Counted from the stretch's first letter, positions 51,830 through 61,284 are shown. The stretch: DNA of 64,000 nucleotides from Bergeyella cardium (GCF_003614945.1 NZ_QYCZ01000001.1:1196001-1260000), one strand, 5' to 3'. Notes: generated by a model from the letters alone, not told the origin. Numbers and translations: made by a program.

Positions 51830-52912
51830 TCACAACCCTTTCGGAACTAGACCTAAATTATTGATAGACTCATTTACAAACTGAAGAGACTCGTGTATTC
51901 TTAACACTTCCTCATAATCCCAAAATCGAACTTCATCCTTTATGGGTAAGGCTGCTATCTCCCTTTTTATTCTTTCGATTTGCTTTTGGTCTGTTACGGC
52001 GACTATTCCCTGAACAGCCTTATTGTTTTTAGATTTCATCAGATTGAGGATAAGACTATCAATAGAACCTGCAGTTTGAACTTCAAAAACATAGATGACA
52101 CGCCCCATATTACCAATGGTAACTTCCCAAACAGCATCCACAACCGCTCCATCTGCAACTTTCTTCTCTACTTCGGCTCTAAAACCCAAGCATCTGCCAA
52201 TTTCTGCAACTTTGTCCCTAATGTCATTATGTATAAAAGTCGCTTCTTTCGTAGAAGTCGGTAATGCCTCCTTGTCTTTCTGCTTTGACGTTGCTGCAGA
52301 TTCTTTTGTTTCTTCCTGTAACTCCTGCCAAATAAAGGAATTAAGCGTAAGCATATCCGTCACGATCATATTCTCTGAGCACTTGATCTCGCTGATAATC
52401 TGCCTCCCGATTTCACATAATTTGGAATATTTATGCCCGTTCAATCGGGCTTCAAATCTCGGCAAATTAGCAACTTCAAGCGCAGAGAATCCATTGTAGG
52501 TTTTCTTATTCCACAGGAGGTATGAGTCCGGGTAGGTTTTACAGAGTAATTCGCTCATAATCGCAGGTCCAATTCCTTTAACTTTGGAACGAAATTCATC
52601 CCACCGCTTTTCAATAGGAGATGTACCATAAATCAAATTGGCAAACTGTTCGCGGAGCAAATCCATTCCATTAGCTTCTATGATATTATCTATCTGATAA
52701 TGTTTATTGCCCCACATAGCCATTGCCCAGAGAGGAGCGATATAATCATAGAGCTGCTCCTCCGACATATTCAATAGAACTTCTCTTGTAAAGCTACGAG
52801 CTTGGATTGCAAGTTCTTCACATTCTCTATGTTCAAGCATAGCCTGCGTTTTGTTCTCAACAAACCACCTTTGGTATTTTCCCAACGCCTCAAGTAAAAT
52901 CTGTTTATTCAT
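51830..52912 (-). CDS. protein of the hsd operon with HhH-like and possible PD-(D/E)XK-like regions
   Basis: 360 residues. The N-terminal half (about 1-190) is alpha-helical and contains RSKVKGIGPAIMSELLCKTY, like a helix-hairpin-helix, followed by SYLLWNKKTYNGFSAL. A Lys/Ser/Thr-rich linker (about 200-220) leads to a C-terminal domain: IRDKVAEIGRCLGFRAEVEKK, then VVDAVWEV and RVIYVFEVQTAGS. The Asp and Glu-x-Gln could be a PD-(D/E)XK-type site with Gln in place of Lys. The gene follows hsdM by 108 bases on the same strand. I do not recognise a named family; a role in restriction or defence is inference. Confidence 0.65.
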   Translation of the reverse strand: MNKQILLEALGKYQRWFVENKTQAMLEHRECEELAIQARSFTREVLLNMSEEQLYDYIAPLWAMAMWGNKHYQIDNIIEANGMDLLREQFANLIYGTSPIEKRWDEFRSKVKGIGPAIMSELLCKTYPDSYLLWNKKTYNGFSALEVANLPRFEARLNGHKYSKLCEIGRQIISEIKCSENMIVTDMLTLNSFIWQELQEETKESAATSKQKDKEALPTSTKEATFIHNDIRDKVAEIGRCLGFRAEVEKKVADGAVVDAVWEVTIGNMGRVIYVFEVQTAGSIDSLILNLMKSKNNKAVQGIVAVTDQKQIERIKREIAALPIKDEVRFWDYEEVLRIHESLQFVNESINNLGLVPKGL

Positions 52913-53020
52913 AACCTAAATTTTGTACGTCTGATTTTCAAAAAGATGAACGGACAATAGATATCAATTCTTACTGCTAATACTTGTTACAGAAGAGTTG
53001 AGTAAGCTTCTTTATAACGA

Positions 53021-54652
53021 TTATATCATAGGTAACCCCAACTCTTTCAAAAAAGCATTGTGTTCATCACTATATTCTTTTATCTTATCGTTTATTTCCA
53101 TTAGTTTTTTATTTACTTCTCCCAAATCGACAGGCTCTTCCTCTACGGCAGTGTTTACATACCTCGAAATATTCAGATTATAGCCATTCCTTTCAATTTC
53201 TTCCATGGATACTTTGCGGGAATAGCGCTCGGTCTCTTTACGAAATTTGTAAGTCTCGACAATTCGGTCGATATGCTCATCTAAAAGTACATTTTGCCTT
53301 TTCCCTTTTTCAAAGTATTCGACGGCATTGATAAAAAGCACATCATCAGCTCGTCTACACTTTTTCAAAACTAAAATACATACGGGAATCCCTGTGGAAT
53401 AGAATAAATTGGAAGGTAACCCGATTATAGTGTCGATATTGTTGTCTTTCAGTAGTTTGGTGCGAATCTTTTCTTCCGCACCGCCACGAAACAGTACGCC
53501 ATGAGGTAAAATAATGGCCATGGTTCCTTCTTGCGACAAAAAATGCAAGCCGTGCAGTAAAAATGCAAAATCTGCCGCTGACTTTGGAGCCATTCCATAA
53601 CTTTTAAAGCGGAAATCTTCCGCTAAGGCATCGGTGGGGTCCCAACGCAGGCTAAATGGAGGATTGGCTACAATGGCATCAAACTCCATTTTTTTTGCCG
53701 GATTCATCTCTTTTAGCATTTCCCACTGGTTCAACAATGTATCTCCATGAAATATCTCAAACTCACTGTCTTTCATACCATGCAAAAGCATATTCATTCG
53801 GGCAAGGTTGTAGGTGGTGATATTTTTTTCCTGTCCGTAAATTTTCCCGACACTCCCTTTCGCCTTTATCAATCGGTTTCTTACATTGATCAGCAGTGAA
53901 CCCGAACCACATGCAAAATCCAGCACTTTATTCAATTTAGGTTTGTCTCCCGTTTCAGGGGATTGAGAATCTAAAATCACAATACGGGAAAGGATGGTGG
54001 AGATTTGCTGTGGGGTATAGAATTCTCCCGCCTTTTTCCCCGAACCCGCAGCAAACTGTCCTATTAAATATTCGTAAGCATCACCCAAGGTATCGGTGTC
54101 TGTCGAGAAGTCGGCAATACCCTCGGCTATTTCCCGTACGATTTTACAAATCTTATCATTTCTTTCTTCTTGCGTCTTGCCCAATTTTTCCGAGTTCAGA
54201 TTAATTTCCGAAAAAAGACCTTTAAAGGTGCGGTCAAACGATTCGTTTTCAATATACCGAAAACCGTCTTGCAAGGTTTGAAGCAACTCCTTATTTTGGG
54301 TGCGGGACAATTCAGTGATGTTACTCCAAAGATATTTCGGTTTTATCACATAGTGTACCTTCTTGCGCATCTGTTCTTCAAATGCGTTGATATCCTTTTC
54401 GTTTTGGCTATACCAAATTTCCAATGCCGGAGGAACCACAAAATCGGGTCTTGAATCCGTAGAAGGACTGGATGGATAGTCTTTGCCTAACTCTTTTTTG
54501 GCTGCTTCTTCGTAATTGAAAGATAAATACCGCATAAAAAGAAATGAGAGCATATAATCGCGAAAATCATCGGCATTCATTGCCCCTCTCAGTTCATTGG
54601 CAATTGCCCAAAGGGTATCGCCTAATTTTTTATGTTGTTTTTTTTGTGTCAT
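53021..54652 (-). CDS. hsdM: type I restriction-modification system, methyltransferase subunit
   Basis: 543 residues, normal for HsdM. N-terminal helical domain (LGDTLWAIANELRGAMNADD); then GEFYTPQQISTIL near residue 213, the SAM motif VLDFACGSGSLL near 243 and the catalytic motif VANPPFSLRW near 333 of N6-adenine methylases. It methylates the host target with HsdS and completes the HsdR complex. It begins three bases after the ATPase gene. Here hsdM is the last of the three subunits, not the first as in the classic order. Confidence 0.95.
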   Translation of the reverse strand: MTQKKQHKKLGDTLWAIANELRGAMNADDFRDYMLSFLFMRYLSFNYEEAAKKELGKDYPSSPSTDSRPDFVVPPALEIWYSQNEKDINAFEEQMRKKVHYVIKPKYLWSNITELSRTQNKELLQTLQDGFRYIENESFDRTFKGLFSEINLNSEKLGKTQEERNDKICKIVREIAEGIADFSTDTDTLGDAYEYLIGQFAAGSGKKAGEFYTPQQISTILSRIVILDSQSPETGDKPKLNKVLDFACGSGSLLINVRNRLIKAKGSVGKIYGQEKNITTYNLARMNMLLHGMKDSEFEIFHGDTLLNQWEMLKEMNPAKKMEFDAIVANPPFSLRWDPTDALAEDFRFKSYGMAPKSAADFAFLLHGLHFLSQEGTMAIILPHGVLFRGGAEEKIRTKLLKDNNIDTIIGLPSNLFYSTGIPVCILVLKKCRRADDVLFINAVEYFEKGKRQNVLLDEHIDRIVETYKFRKETERYSRKVSMEEIERNGYNLNISRYVNTAVEEEPVDLGEVNKKLMEINDKIKEYSDEHNAFLKELGLPMI

Positions 54653-54655
54653 TGA

Positions 54656-55714
54656 TCAATGAATTATAAAGTTATATTTTTCTTGAATCTTATTGAAAAC
54701 TTCTTTAAGCAATTCGATATCATTATGGTTTAAGATAATAGGCTGAGGTCTTGCGTCTTTATGTGATAAGGAATTTATTTGGTGGCTTATTTGCTCGATA
54801 TTGTCTCTATATCCTATCTCTTCCAAAGCCTTTTTTATACCTCCTGCACCTAAAAAAGAAGAGATAATTTCCAGAAGTTGACGAAGTATAATGATATGGT
54901 AACCTTCTATATCATTATTTTCTGTACTCTCTTGCAAAATATGCATTAGATATAAATGATATAGGAATACATCTTTGTCATGGTTTCTCAACTCTAACTC
55001 ATTATTGCGGAGACTTAGAATCATTCGTTTGGTACTGTTTTTATATCTGCTATTCATCAACCTGTCTGATAATATTGAGAATAGACCTATATGATGAGTT
55101 GTTATAATAATTCTTTTTTCGGATATTGAAGATATTTTATCTTTAATCAAATTGATTATCGAGTCAGCGGTAATGAATATGTTATGCTCATCCATACTTG
55201 ATACAGGATCATCTATGAAGAAGTGGGAATTTTGTTCACCTGTCCAAGCGTCAGTTTCAAATAATGCAAGAAAGAAACACCAAATAAAAATTCTCTCTTC
55301 CCCTCTAGAGATTTTTATATTTTTCTCATTATCTCTTGAAAAACGAATTGCATCGATGCCAACTTCTGGATCCGGATTATTGTCAAATTCGTAAGTGTAT
55401 TTTGGAAGATATGGTGCTAACTTTTCCTCCAGTAAACTAGGATTTTCAACAATAGAACTGAAATACGGATTCAAACTACTTTTTAGTATTTCAAGCCTCA
55501 TATTTTCATTATCATTATCTTCATCATTGTCCCATCTAAACAAGTCTTCACTGTAAGCATTGTAATAAACGCCCGTATGCTTATTACCATCCTTTGTTAT
55601 ATTTTTGTATTCAACTGATAATTTTGTTTTTCCTGTTGAGTTGAAAGCATAAATTAACACTATCGGTTGCTCATTCGTTTTTAATTGTATTGCTATTTCA
55701 TTTATTGTTGCCAT
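54656..55714 (-). CDS. hsd-linked AAA/ABC-type ATPase
   Basis: 352 residues. Walker A reads YAFNSTGKTKLS (near residue 23; the first Gly of GxxxxGKT is Ala). Then come GVYYNAYSEDLFRWDND, the ABC-like signature ISRGEERIFIWCFFLA near residue 145, and Walker B HFFIDDPVSSMDEHN near residue 175, then a His switch ITTHHIGLFS. The C-terminal third has RQLLEIISSFLG and INSLSHKDAR. This is the SMC/ABC branch (AAA_13-like, compare RloA and PrrC linked to type I loci). It sits between hsdS and hsdM with gaps of three bases. A guard or accessory role is inference. Confidence 0.8.
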   Translation of the reverse strand: MATINEIAIQLKTNEQPIVLIYAFNSTGKTKLSVEYKNITKDGNKHTGVYYNAYSEDLFRWDNDEDNDNENMRLEILKSSLNPYFSSIVENPSLLEEKLAPYLPKYTYEFDNNPDPEVGIDAIRFSRDNEKNIKISRGEERIFIWCFFLALFETDAWTGEQNSHFFIDDPVSSMDEHNIFITADSIINLIKDKISSISEKRIIITTHHIGLFSILSDRLMNSRYKNSTKRMILSLRNNELELRNHDKDVFLYHLYLMHILQESTENNDIEGYHIIILRQLLEIISSFLGAGGIKKALEEIGYRDNIEQISHQINSLSHKDARPQPIILNHNDIELLKEVFNKIQEKYNFIIH

Positions 55715-55717
55715 ATC

Positions 55718-57025
55718 CTAATTTTTAAGTTTTGGAAACAAGCCTTGCATCAGCCCCTTTTTATGCTGCTTTAGTTGTTCTATTTTTTTGCTTTGTGCCG
55801 TAATCAGTTCATCTAAAGAAGATAGGCAAGAAGCGATTTTTTGTTGTTCTATTATGTTTTTGGGAAATAAGATTCGAATTCTTGAAATTCTTGTTGCTGA
55901 AATTCCTAAAACTTTAGCACCTTGTGCTTCTCTTTGAATTTGTTTCCTGACCCAATCTGATTTGAATAAATAACCTCCAAAACCAATTGCCAATTTTTGT
56001 TTTCTTTGTCTGGCTAATAGTGTATGTAAACCCGAAACAAGTTTCTCGTTATTTAAATTAATTATTTCAATACTTTTCCCTATATCGTCAATGTCTTCCG
56101 AAGCATCCGCAAAAATAATATCTCCTTCTATGCAGTAATTGTCCTTTTTAATTTTTACGGGAACACTATATTTTATAAAGGGAACTTTCTCTTTTGTTAT
56201 ATCAAACAAAGTGCTAAATGTTGTATGAATATCCCCATAATGAATGTTTTTAACTATTCCTTTCTCATAGCTTAGGTGTTCCCTTGATAATGAATTTGTA
56301 GATTTAAAATCATAAACCTTCCCCAACGTTTCTTCTTTCCATTCCCCGCTATCTTCAAACTCCTTAAACCTTAACTTGGGCACTTTTTTGCCCTCTTGCG
56401 GGAACAGATTTTGCATCAATCCTTTTTTGTGTGCTTTGAGCAGTTCCAATTTTTGACTGTGAGCGGAGATAAGTTCGTCTAAAGAGGAGAGACAAGCGGC
56501 GATGCGTTGTTGTTCTTTTCGATTTTTAGGTGCCGAACAACTAAATTCCTCCAAGTCAGAATTTTTTAAATTATTTATGTTCCCACCGCCAATTGATAAA
56601 GCAATAAAATCTTGATAAGTATCAGATTGCAAGAGGTATTTCGTAAAACTATTCTTTGGTCTTAATATGGAGCAGAATGCGCCGACAGTAATATTTCCTT
56701 CATAACCTTCTTTATATTCAGCATTTTTCCCAACTAAAGCTTTACTTCCATTGGACATACATATTACTATGTCACCATTTTGTAATTTTAAATTTTCAGG
56801 ACACTCTTTGTTCACAAAAACTAAATTATTATTCAAAACAAGGTTATCATCTTGAATATTTCCTGACCTCAATACTAATAAACCGTTACTCGCCGTATCT
56901 TCTGCTCCGTATGTTAAACCTCTATAAAAAGTTCCCAATTGCTTTAGCTTAATAAATCCCCATTCCCCGCTATCTTTAAATTCGGGGAAGCGCAACTCAG
57001 GTAATATTTTTTTCATTTTACTCAT
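55718..57025 (-). CDS. hsdS: type I restriction-modification system, specificity subunit
   Basis: 435 residues with two target-recognition domains, each followed by the conserved coiled-coil spacer: QQRIAACLSSLDELISAHSQ (near residue 168) and QQKIASCLSSLDELITAQSK (near residue 385), both ending HKKGLMQ(N/G)LFP. The N-terminal TRD starts PELRFPEFKDSGEWGF and the second KLRFKEFEDSGEWKEE, so the protein is an internal duplication in the usual way. The two TRDs read the two halves of a split DNA target. It precedes the ATPase gene by three bases. Confidence 0.94.
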   Translation of the reverse strand: MSKMKKILPELRFPEFKDSGEWGFIKLKQLGTFYRGLTYGAEDTASNGLLVLRSGNIQDDNLVLNNNLVFVNKECPENLKLQNGDIVICMSNGSKALVGKNAEYKEGYEGNITVGAFCSILRPKNSFTKYLLQSDTYQDFIALSIGGGNINNLKNSDLEEFSCSAPKNRKEQQRIAACLSSLDELISAHSQKLELLKAHKKGLMQNLFPQEGKKVPKLRFKEFEDSGEWKEETLGKVYDFKSTNSLSREHLSYEKGIVKNIHYGDIHTTFSTLFDITKEKVPFIKYSVPVKIKKDNYCIEGDIIFADASEDIDDIGKSIEIINLNNEKLVSGLHTLLARQRKQKLAIGFGGYLFKSDWVRKQIQREAQGAKVLGISATRISRIRILFPKNIIEQQKIASCLSSLDELITAQSKKIEQLKQHKKGLMQGLFPKLKN

Positions 57026-57075
57026 TTTTCGTCTCTTTTCCTTCTCTTGCTATAGCTATTGCTTTATGCAGTTTT

Positions 57076-57153
57076 TCACTCAATCATCCGACAAACATCA
57101 TCATATAATTCGGGAGAATATTTTTCTATTTCTTCCATATACAATTTATTCAT
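57076..57153 (-). CDS. tiny open frame between hsdR and hsdS
   Basis: 25 residues, MNKLYMEEIEKYSPELYDDV to CRMIE, from ATG 57153 overlapping the hsdR stop by eight bases, the layout of a coupled gene. Acidic and helical. It could be the remnant of a longer gene cut in the 120-base gap or a real micro-protein; nothing more can be said. Confidence 0.3.
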   Translation of the reverse strand: MNKLYMEEIEKYSPELYDDVCRMIE

Positions 57154-60151
57154 ACGCTGCTAATCCTGAAATTTCACGCCCTTGTGCCAACTTTTTTAAT
57201 TGGGGTATCAAGTCTTCCATTAGTGCCAATTCCTTTACTCTGCGTTCTTTCCAGCTTAAATCCAAAGGAGCTAAAAGGTCGGTCAGCTTCTCGCCATCAA
57301 AAATCATTCGGCTTATGATATCCTCAACAAAAGCCTTTAAGCCTAAGATTTCCAATCCGTATTTGCGTGCAATGGCTGCAAGCACTCTGTTGTTTTTCTC
57401 CACTTTAAAGGTGTCATAGCCCTTACGAAGTTTTTCGACATCTTGCCCGACACTCCAATCCAGGCTGTTGATGTATTCCGTCAAATCTTCCTGTTCGTCC
57501 ATCAGGTTTGAAGTGGTACTGAGCAAATTGATGATTTGAGCTTTGCTCATATTTTGCTTGGCCGGTGTTTTTTGCGTACTGTCGGCAATCAGACTCATGA
57601 TATAATCGTAGTCGATAATAGCCGAAGCGAACAATACGAATTCAAAGTCCAATTCTTGAATTTCAGCAGGAGCCTGCTCTTTTTCTTTTTCCTGTATTGT
57701 TCTGAACTGTTTTGCCGTTTCGAGGTACGAGCTTCTAAAGCCTTGTAACGTATCATCCGGTAAAATTGCTTCGATGAGATTTTTTTGCTCATCGTTCAAA
57801 TCGGTATATTGGTCTAATTGCGTTTTAAGCCGTTGAACTTCTTTAAAATTTCTGATAAAAGCTATTTTAGCGGCATCTCCTTTTAGGTTATAAGCCTCTT
57901 CCGGTTCGCAAACAAGATTTTGTTGCTTCATAAAACAACCTAATTTTTCTACCGCTTCCCTGTATTTTTCAATTATTACGGGAGCCGGGTCAACCAGCCA
58001 TATCTCTCTGCTTCGTTCCGTGTCCTCTTCGCCCGAAAACAGTGCAATGGCTTGGTTTACGGCATCCTGTTGTAAACGGAAATCCAAGATGTTACCGTAA
58101 GGTTTGGTGGCGTTCAGTACACGATTGGTACGGGAGAAGGCTTGAATCAGACCATGGTATTTTAAATTCTTATCCACATACAGGGTGTTGAGGTACTTGC
58201 TGTCGAACCCTGTGAGCAGCATATCCACCACAATAGTAATGTCTATTTTGTTACGATGGGGATAATCGGCATTGCTGTATTGTTGGTCTTTGATACGTTT
58301 TTGTATGTCCTGATAATAGAGGTCGAATTCGTAAACATTGTGATTGGTGCCGAACCGTTCGTTGTAATCGGCGATAATATCCATCAATGCCTTTTTCTTT
58401 TCCTCGGGATTCTGTTTGTTGTCTTCTTTTTCCTGTATCAAATCCTCTTGCAATTGTTTGATATCCGTCGCATTTTTTTGACTTTGCTGGTCGCCGTTGT
58501 TGGTAATCAACTGAGCCGGCGGAGAAAAAACGCAGGCGATATTCAAGGGAGAATATTCAACATCCTCTTTCTGTTTTTGTGCTTGTATCTCTTTGAACAA
58601 ATGATAATACTCGATAGCACTATTAATAGAGCCGGTTGCAAACAACGCATTGAATTTTCGGTTATTGGTCGCTGAATCATGTTTTTCTATAATAGTCTCC
58701 ACGATAGCTTGCTGGGTGATCTCCTCTCCCTGTTTGTTTTTTTGCAGACCTTCTCCTTTAAAGTAATCGACATGAAAACGCAGCACATTATTGTCTTCGA
58801 TGGCGTGTGTGATGGTATAGGCGTGCAATAATTTCTCGAAAACAGTTGCAGTGGTTTTGTAAGAAGCGCATTCACCCTCACGGAAATTGTACGTAGCATT
58901 TTCATCAAAAATAGGCGTTCCTGTAAAACCGAACAGTTGGGCGTTGGGAAAAAACTCTTTGATGGCTTTATGATTGTCACCGAATTGTGAGCGGTGGCAC
59001 TCATCGAAAATGAATACGATACGTTTATCGCTCAATGGTTTTAAACGTTCTTTATAGTTCTTCCTATTGTTCCCGTCAAGTGCTAATCCCAATTTTTGAA
59101 TGGTAGTGACGATCACCTTATCCGTGTAATCTGTAGAAAGCAAGCGTCTTACCAAGGTCTCCGTGTTCGTATTCTCCTCTACACAGCCCTCCTGAAACTT
59201 GTTAAACTCCTCGCGAGTCTGTCGATCAAGGTCTTTCCTGTCAACTACAAACAGGCATTTTTCAATCTCCGGATTGTCCTTCAGCAAGGTCGAAGCTTTG
59301 AAAGAGGTAAGTGTTTTTCCGCTACCGGTGGTATGCCAGATATAACCGTTTCCCCTATTTTCTAAAATACAGTTCACAATGGCTTTGACGGCATAAATCT
59401 GATAGGGACGCATCACGAGCAACTTCTGTTCACTTTCTACCAGTACCATGTATCGGCTTATCATTTCGCCGAGAGTGCATTTTCTGAGAAAGTTTTCCGT
59501 GAAATCCGTAAAGTTATTTATTTTCACATTCTTTTCATCCGCCAACTCATAAATGGGAAGAAACTGCTCGTCGGCGTTAAATTTGAAGTGTTGATTCTGG
59601 TTGTTTGAAAAATAGAAAGTACGGTTGGTGTTACTCACGATAAACAACTGCATAAAGCACATCAAAGAATTACCATATCCGTTACCCGTATCATTTTTAT
59701 AATCGATAATCTGTTGCATGGCCTTACGAGGCGACACGTCTATCCTTTTCAATTCGATTTGTACCAATGGTAAACCGTTTATCAACAGAATAACATCGTA
59801 TCGATGATTGCTGTTTTCCGTATTGATGCGTAATTGACGGACCACTTCATAGTCGTTTTTACACCAATCCTTCAGGTTTACCAAAGTGAAATGTAACGGC
59901 GTACCGTCCTCGCGCTGAAAATAGTTTGTTTCCCGTAACATCTTCGAAGCTGCAAACACATCCGGTGTTATGATTTGCTGACGCAGACGTAAAAACTCAC
60001 TATCGGTGAGATGCACACGATTAAGCGCTTCAAATTTAGCTTTGAAGTTATGCTCTAAAGTTTGCCTGTCCACAATATCCGGACGATAAACGTATTTAAG
60101 CCCCTGAAGTTGCTTAATCAGGTTTTCTTCTATTTGATGTTCTCTATTCAT
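57146..60151 (-). CDS. hsdR: type I restriction-modification system, restriction/translocase subunit
   Basis: 1001 residues. The N-terminal PD-(D/E)XK nuclease has RYDVILLINGLPLVQIELKR (near residue 118). The SF2 motor follows: Walker A GYIWHTTGSGKTLTSFKAS near residue 272, motif II FIFDECHRSQFGD near 380, motif III FGFTGTPIFDEN near 405, motif VI QAFSRTNRVLNATKP near 690. A long helical C-terminus contacts HsdM. The complex pumps and cuts DNA lacking the host mark. It comes 64 bases after the XRE regulator gene and is the first restriction gene of the operon. Confidence 0.96.
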   Translation of the reverse strand: MNREHQIEENLIKQLQGLKYVYRPDIVDRQTLEHNFKAKFEALNRVHLTDSEFLRLRQQIITPDVFAASKMLRETNYFQREDGTPLHFTLVNLKDWCKNDYEVVRQLRINTENSNHRYDVILLINGLPLVQIELKRIDVSPRKAMQQIIDYKNDTGNGYGNSLMCFMQLFIVSNTNRTFYFSNNQNQHFKFNADEQFLPIYELADEKNVKINNFTDFTENFLRKCTLGEMISRYMVLVESEQKLLVMRPYQIYAVKAIVNCILENRGNGYIWHTTGSGKTLTSFKASTLLKDNPEIEKCLFVVDRKDLDRQTREEFNKFQEGCVEENTNTETLVRRLLSTDYTDKVIVTTIQKLGLALDGNNRKNYKERLKPLSDKRIVFIFDECHRSQFGDNHKAIKEFFPNAQLFGFTGTPIFDENATYNFREGECASYKTTATVFEKLLHAYTITHAIEDNNVLRFHVDYFKGEGLQKNKQGEEITQQAIVETIIEKHDSATNNRKFNALFATGSINSAIEYYHLFKEIQAQKQKEDVEYSPLNIACVFSPPAQLITNNGDQQSQKNATDIKQLQEDLIQEKEDNKQNPEEKKKALMDIIADYNERFGTNHNVYEFDLYYQDIQKRIKDQQYSNADYPHRNKIDITIVVDMLLTGFDSKYLNTLYVDKNLKYHGLIQAFSRTNRVLNATKPYGNILDFRLQQDAVNQAIALFSGEEDTERSREIWLVDPAPVIIEKYREAVEKLGCFMKQQNLVCEPEEAYNLKGDAAKIAFIRNFKEVQRLKTQLDQYTDLNDEQKNLIEAILPDDTLQGFRSSYLETAKQFRTIQEKEKEQAPAEIQELDFEFVLFASAIIDYDYIMSLIADSTQKTPAKQNMSKAQIINLLSTTSNLMDEQEDLTEYINSLDWSVGQDVEKLRKGYDTFKVEKNNRVLAAIARKYGLEILGLKAFVEDIISRMIFDGEKLTDLLAPLDLSWKERRVKELALMEDLIPQLKKLAQGREISGLAAYE

Positions 60152-60215
60152 TTCTCTTTGTTTACGATTAACTTCTTCACATCACTCCCAATACCCTATG
60201 AAGTCGCCCCCCTTT

Positions 60216-60419
60216 TCAATGTGAAGAGATGATTAATTCTTTTACATCCACATTCAATATCTCCGCAATCCGGAAGAGGGTTTCAAGGCTTGGTTGGCGG
60301 CGGTTGCAGACATAGGCATTGACAATGCTGAAGCTCTTGCCAAGTTTTTCGGCAAGCCATGTTTGCTTAATTCCTTTCTCCTCAAGCACTTCTTTGATTC
60401 GATTCATGGGTTTATCCAT
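60216..60419 (-). CDS. XRE-family HTH regulator, probable controller of the hsd operon
   Basis: 67 residues from ATG 60419 (the frame continues to a TTG at 60428). A complete helix-turn-helix: IKEVLEEKGIKQTWLAEKLG, SFSIVNAYVCNRRQPSLETL, FRIAEILNVDVKELI. It has no other domain, so it is of the Cro/C-protein size. It lies 64 bases before hsdR, with its own promoter box (60445) and a terminator upstream that separates it from the mobilization genes. Control of restriction timing is inference from position. Confidence 0.85.
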   Translation of the reverse strand: MDKPMNRIKEVLEEKGIKQTWLAEKLGKSFSIVNAYVCNRRQPSLETLFRIAEILNVDVKELIISSH

Positions 60420-60444
60420 CGCGTTCAATGTTCTTTTGATAGCG

Positions 60445-60452
60445 CAAAGATA
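60445..60452 (-). promoter_or_regulatory. -7 box of the XRE-hsd operon
   Basis: TATCTTTG on the minus strand, 25 bases before the ATG at 60419. Confidence 0.6.
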
Positions 60453-60473
60453 TGAAATGAAATAGCATAGAAA

Positions 60474-60505
60474 AAGGGAATGAGAAAATAAATCCTCATT
60501 CCCTT
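60474..60505 (-). terminator. terminator between the mobilization genes and the XRE-hsd operon
   Basis: A perfect 11-bp stem AAGGGAATGAG / CTCATTCCCTT, with T's on the minus-strand side, 31 bases past the stop at 60537. Confidence 0.8.
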
Positions 60506-60536
60506 AAATCTTTTCAACTAGTACAAGAAAGAAGCT

Positions 60537-61259
60537 TTATTTCCGTTGTTTTATAGATTCAGCCTGCTTCCGAAGTTCATTTGCTTGAGATGTGTTCAGG
60601 CGGGCTCGTTCTGTTTTTTCCACTTGCTCTTTAACTAATCGTTCGTAAGTTTCCACTTGTTCTCGGATAAGTGTAACCTGCTCTTCGTTTCTCTCATAGG
60701 TAAAGAGCGTTTCCAAATCCATTAGCCTTTCCCTATCGACTTCCCCATACATTTTGATGTAGCGATACTTCAAGTCATTATCTGATAGTTGACTATTTTG
60801 TCGCATCTGCCAGATGTTTCCAACCAGAGAAAACAAAAGAACAAACCCCATACTGCAAAGAGTGATAGCCGTTTTACTATTCTTAAAGTCAAGACTAAAA
60901 ATATGTTCTTTACGAATGACAGTACGACTCTCTTTGCCCATCTCATCAATTTTTGCCTCAATGGCTTGTAGAGTCTCTTTTTTCTTTGAATCCCATCCAG
61001 CCAGCTTCTCGAAAGCTATCTCCAGTCCTGCCACTACACTCTTGGTAAGTATTTCTTCCAAGACTCTGATTTGTTCGGGAGAAAACACCTCTTGCTTTGA
61101 AAGTGTATTCATCTTCCCAAAAAGCTCTTCAATTTTACTCAAATCGATTGTTTGTGGTTCAGATCTTCCTTTTAATGAGGTAGTCATTTCAGTAAGACTT
61201 TGCTTCAATTCCTCAAATAGACCATATACGGCCGAGGTATCCATTCTATCAGTATTCAT
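60537..61259 (-). CDS. coiled-coil membrane protein of the mobilization operon
   Basis: 240 residues. The N-terminal two thirds are amphipathic helices (FEELKQSLTEMTTSLKGRSE); a single transmembrane helix (TLCSMGFVLLFSLVGNIW, near residue 138) is followed by a long charged coiled coil (VTLIREQVETYERLVKEQVE) to the end. Proteins like this follow the relaxase gene in Bacteroidota mobilizable elements, as I recall; they may link the relaxosome to the membrane or transfer channel, which is inference. It starts 25 bases after the relaxase gene. Confidence 0.7.
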   Translation of the reverse strand: MNTDRMDTSAVYGLFEELKQSLTEMTTSLKGRSEPQTIDLSKIEELFGKMNTLSKQEVFSPEQIRVLEEILTKSVVAGLEIAFEKLAGWDSKKKETLQAIEAKIDEMGKESRTVIRKEHIFSLDFKNSKTAITLCSMGFVLLFSLVGNIWQMRQNSQLSDNDLKYRYIKMYGEVDRERLMDLETLFTYERNEEQVTLIREQVETYERLVKEQVEKTERARLNTSQANELRKQAESIKQRK

Positions 61260-61284
61260 ATACTTTTTCTTTTGTGATTAAACA

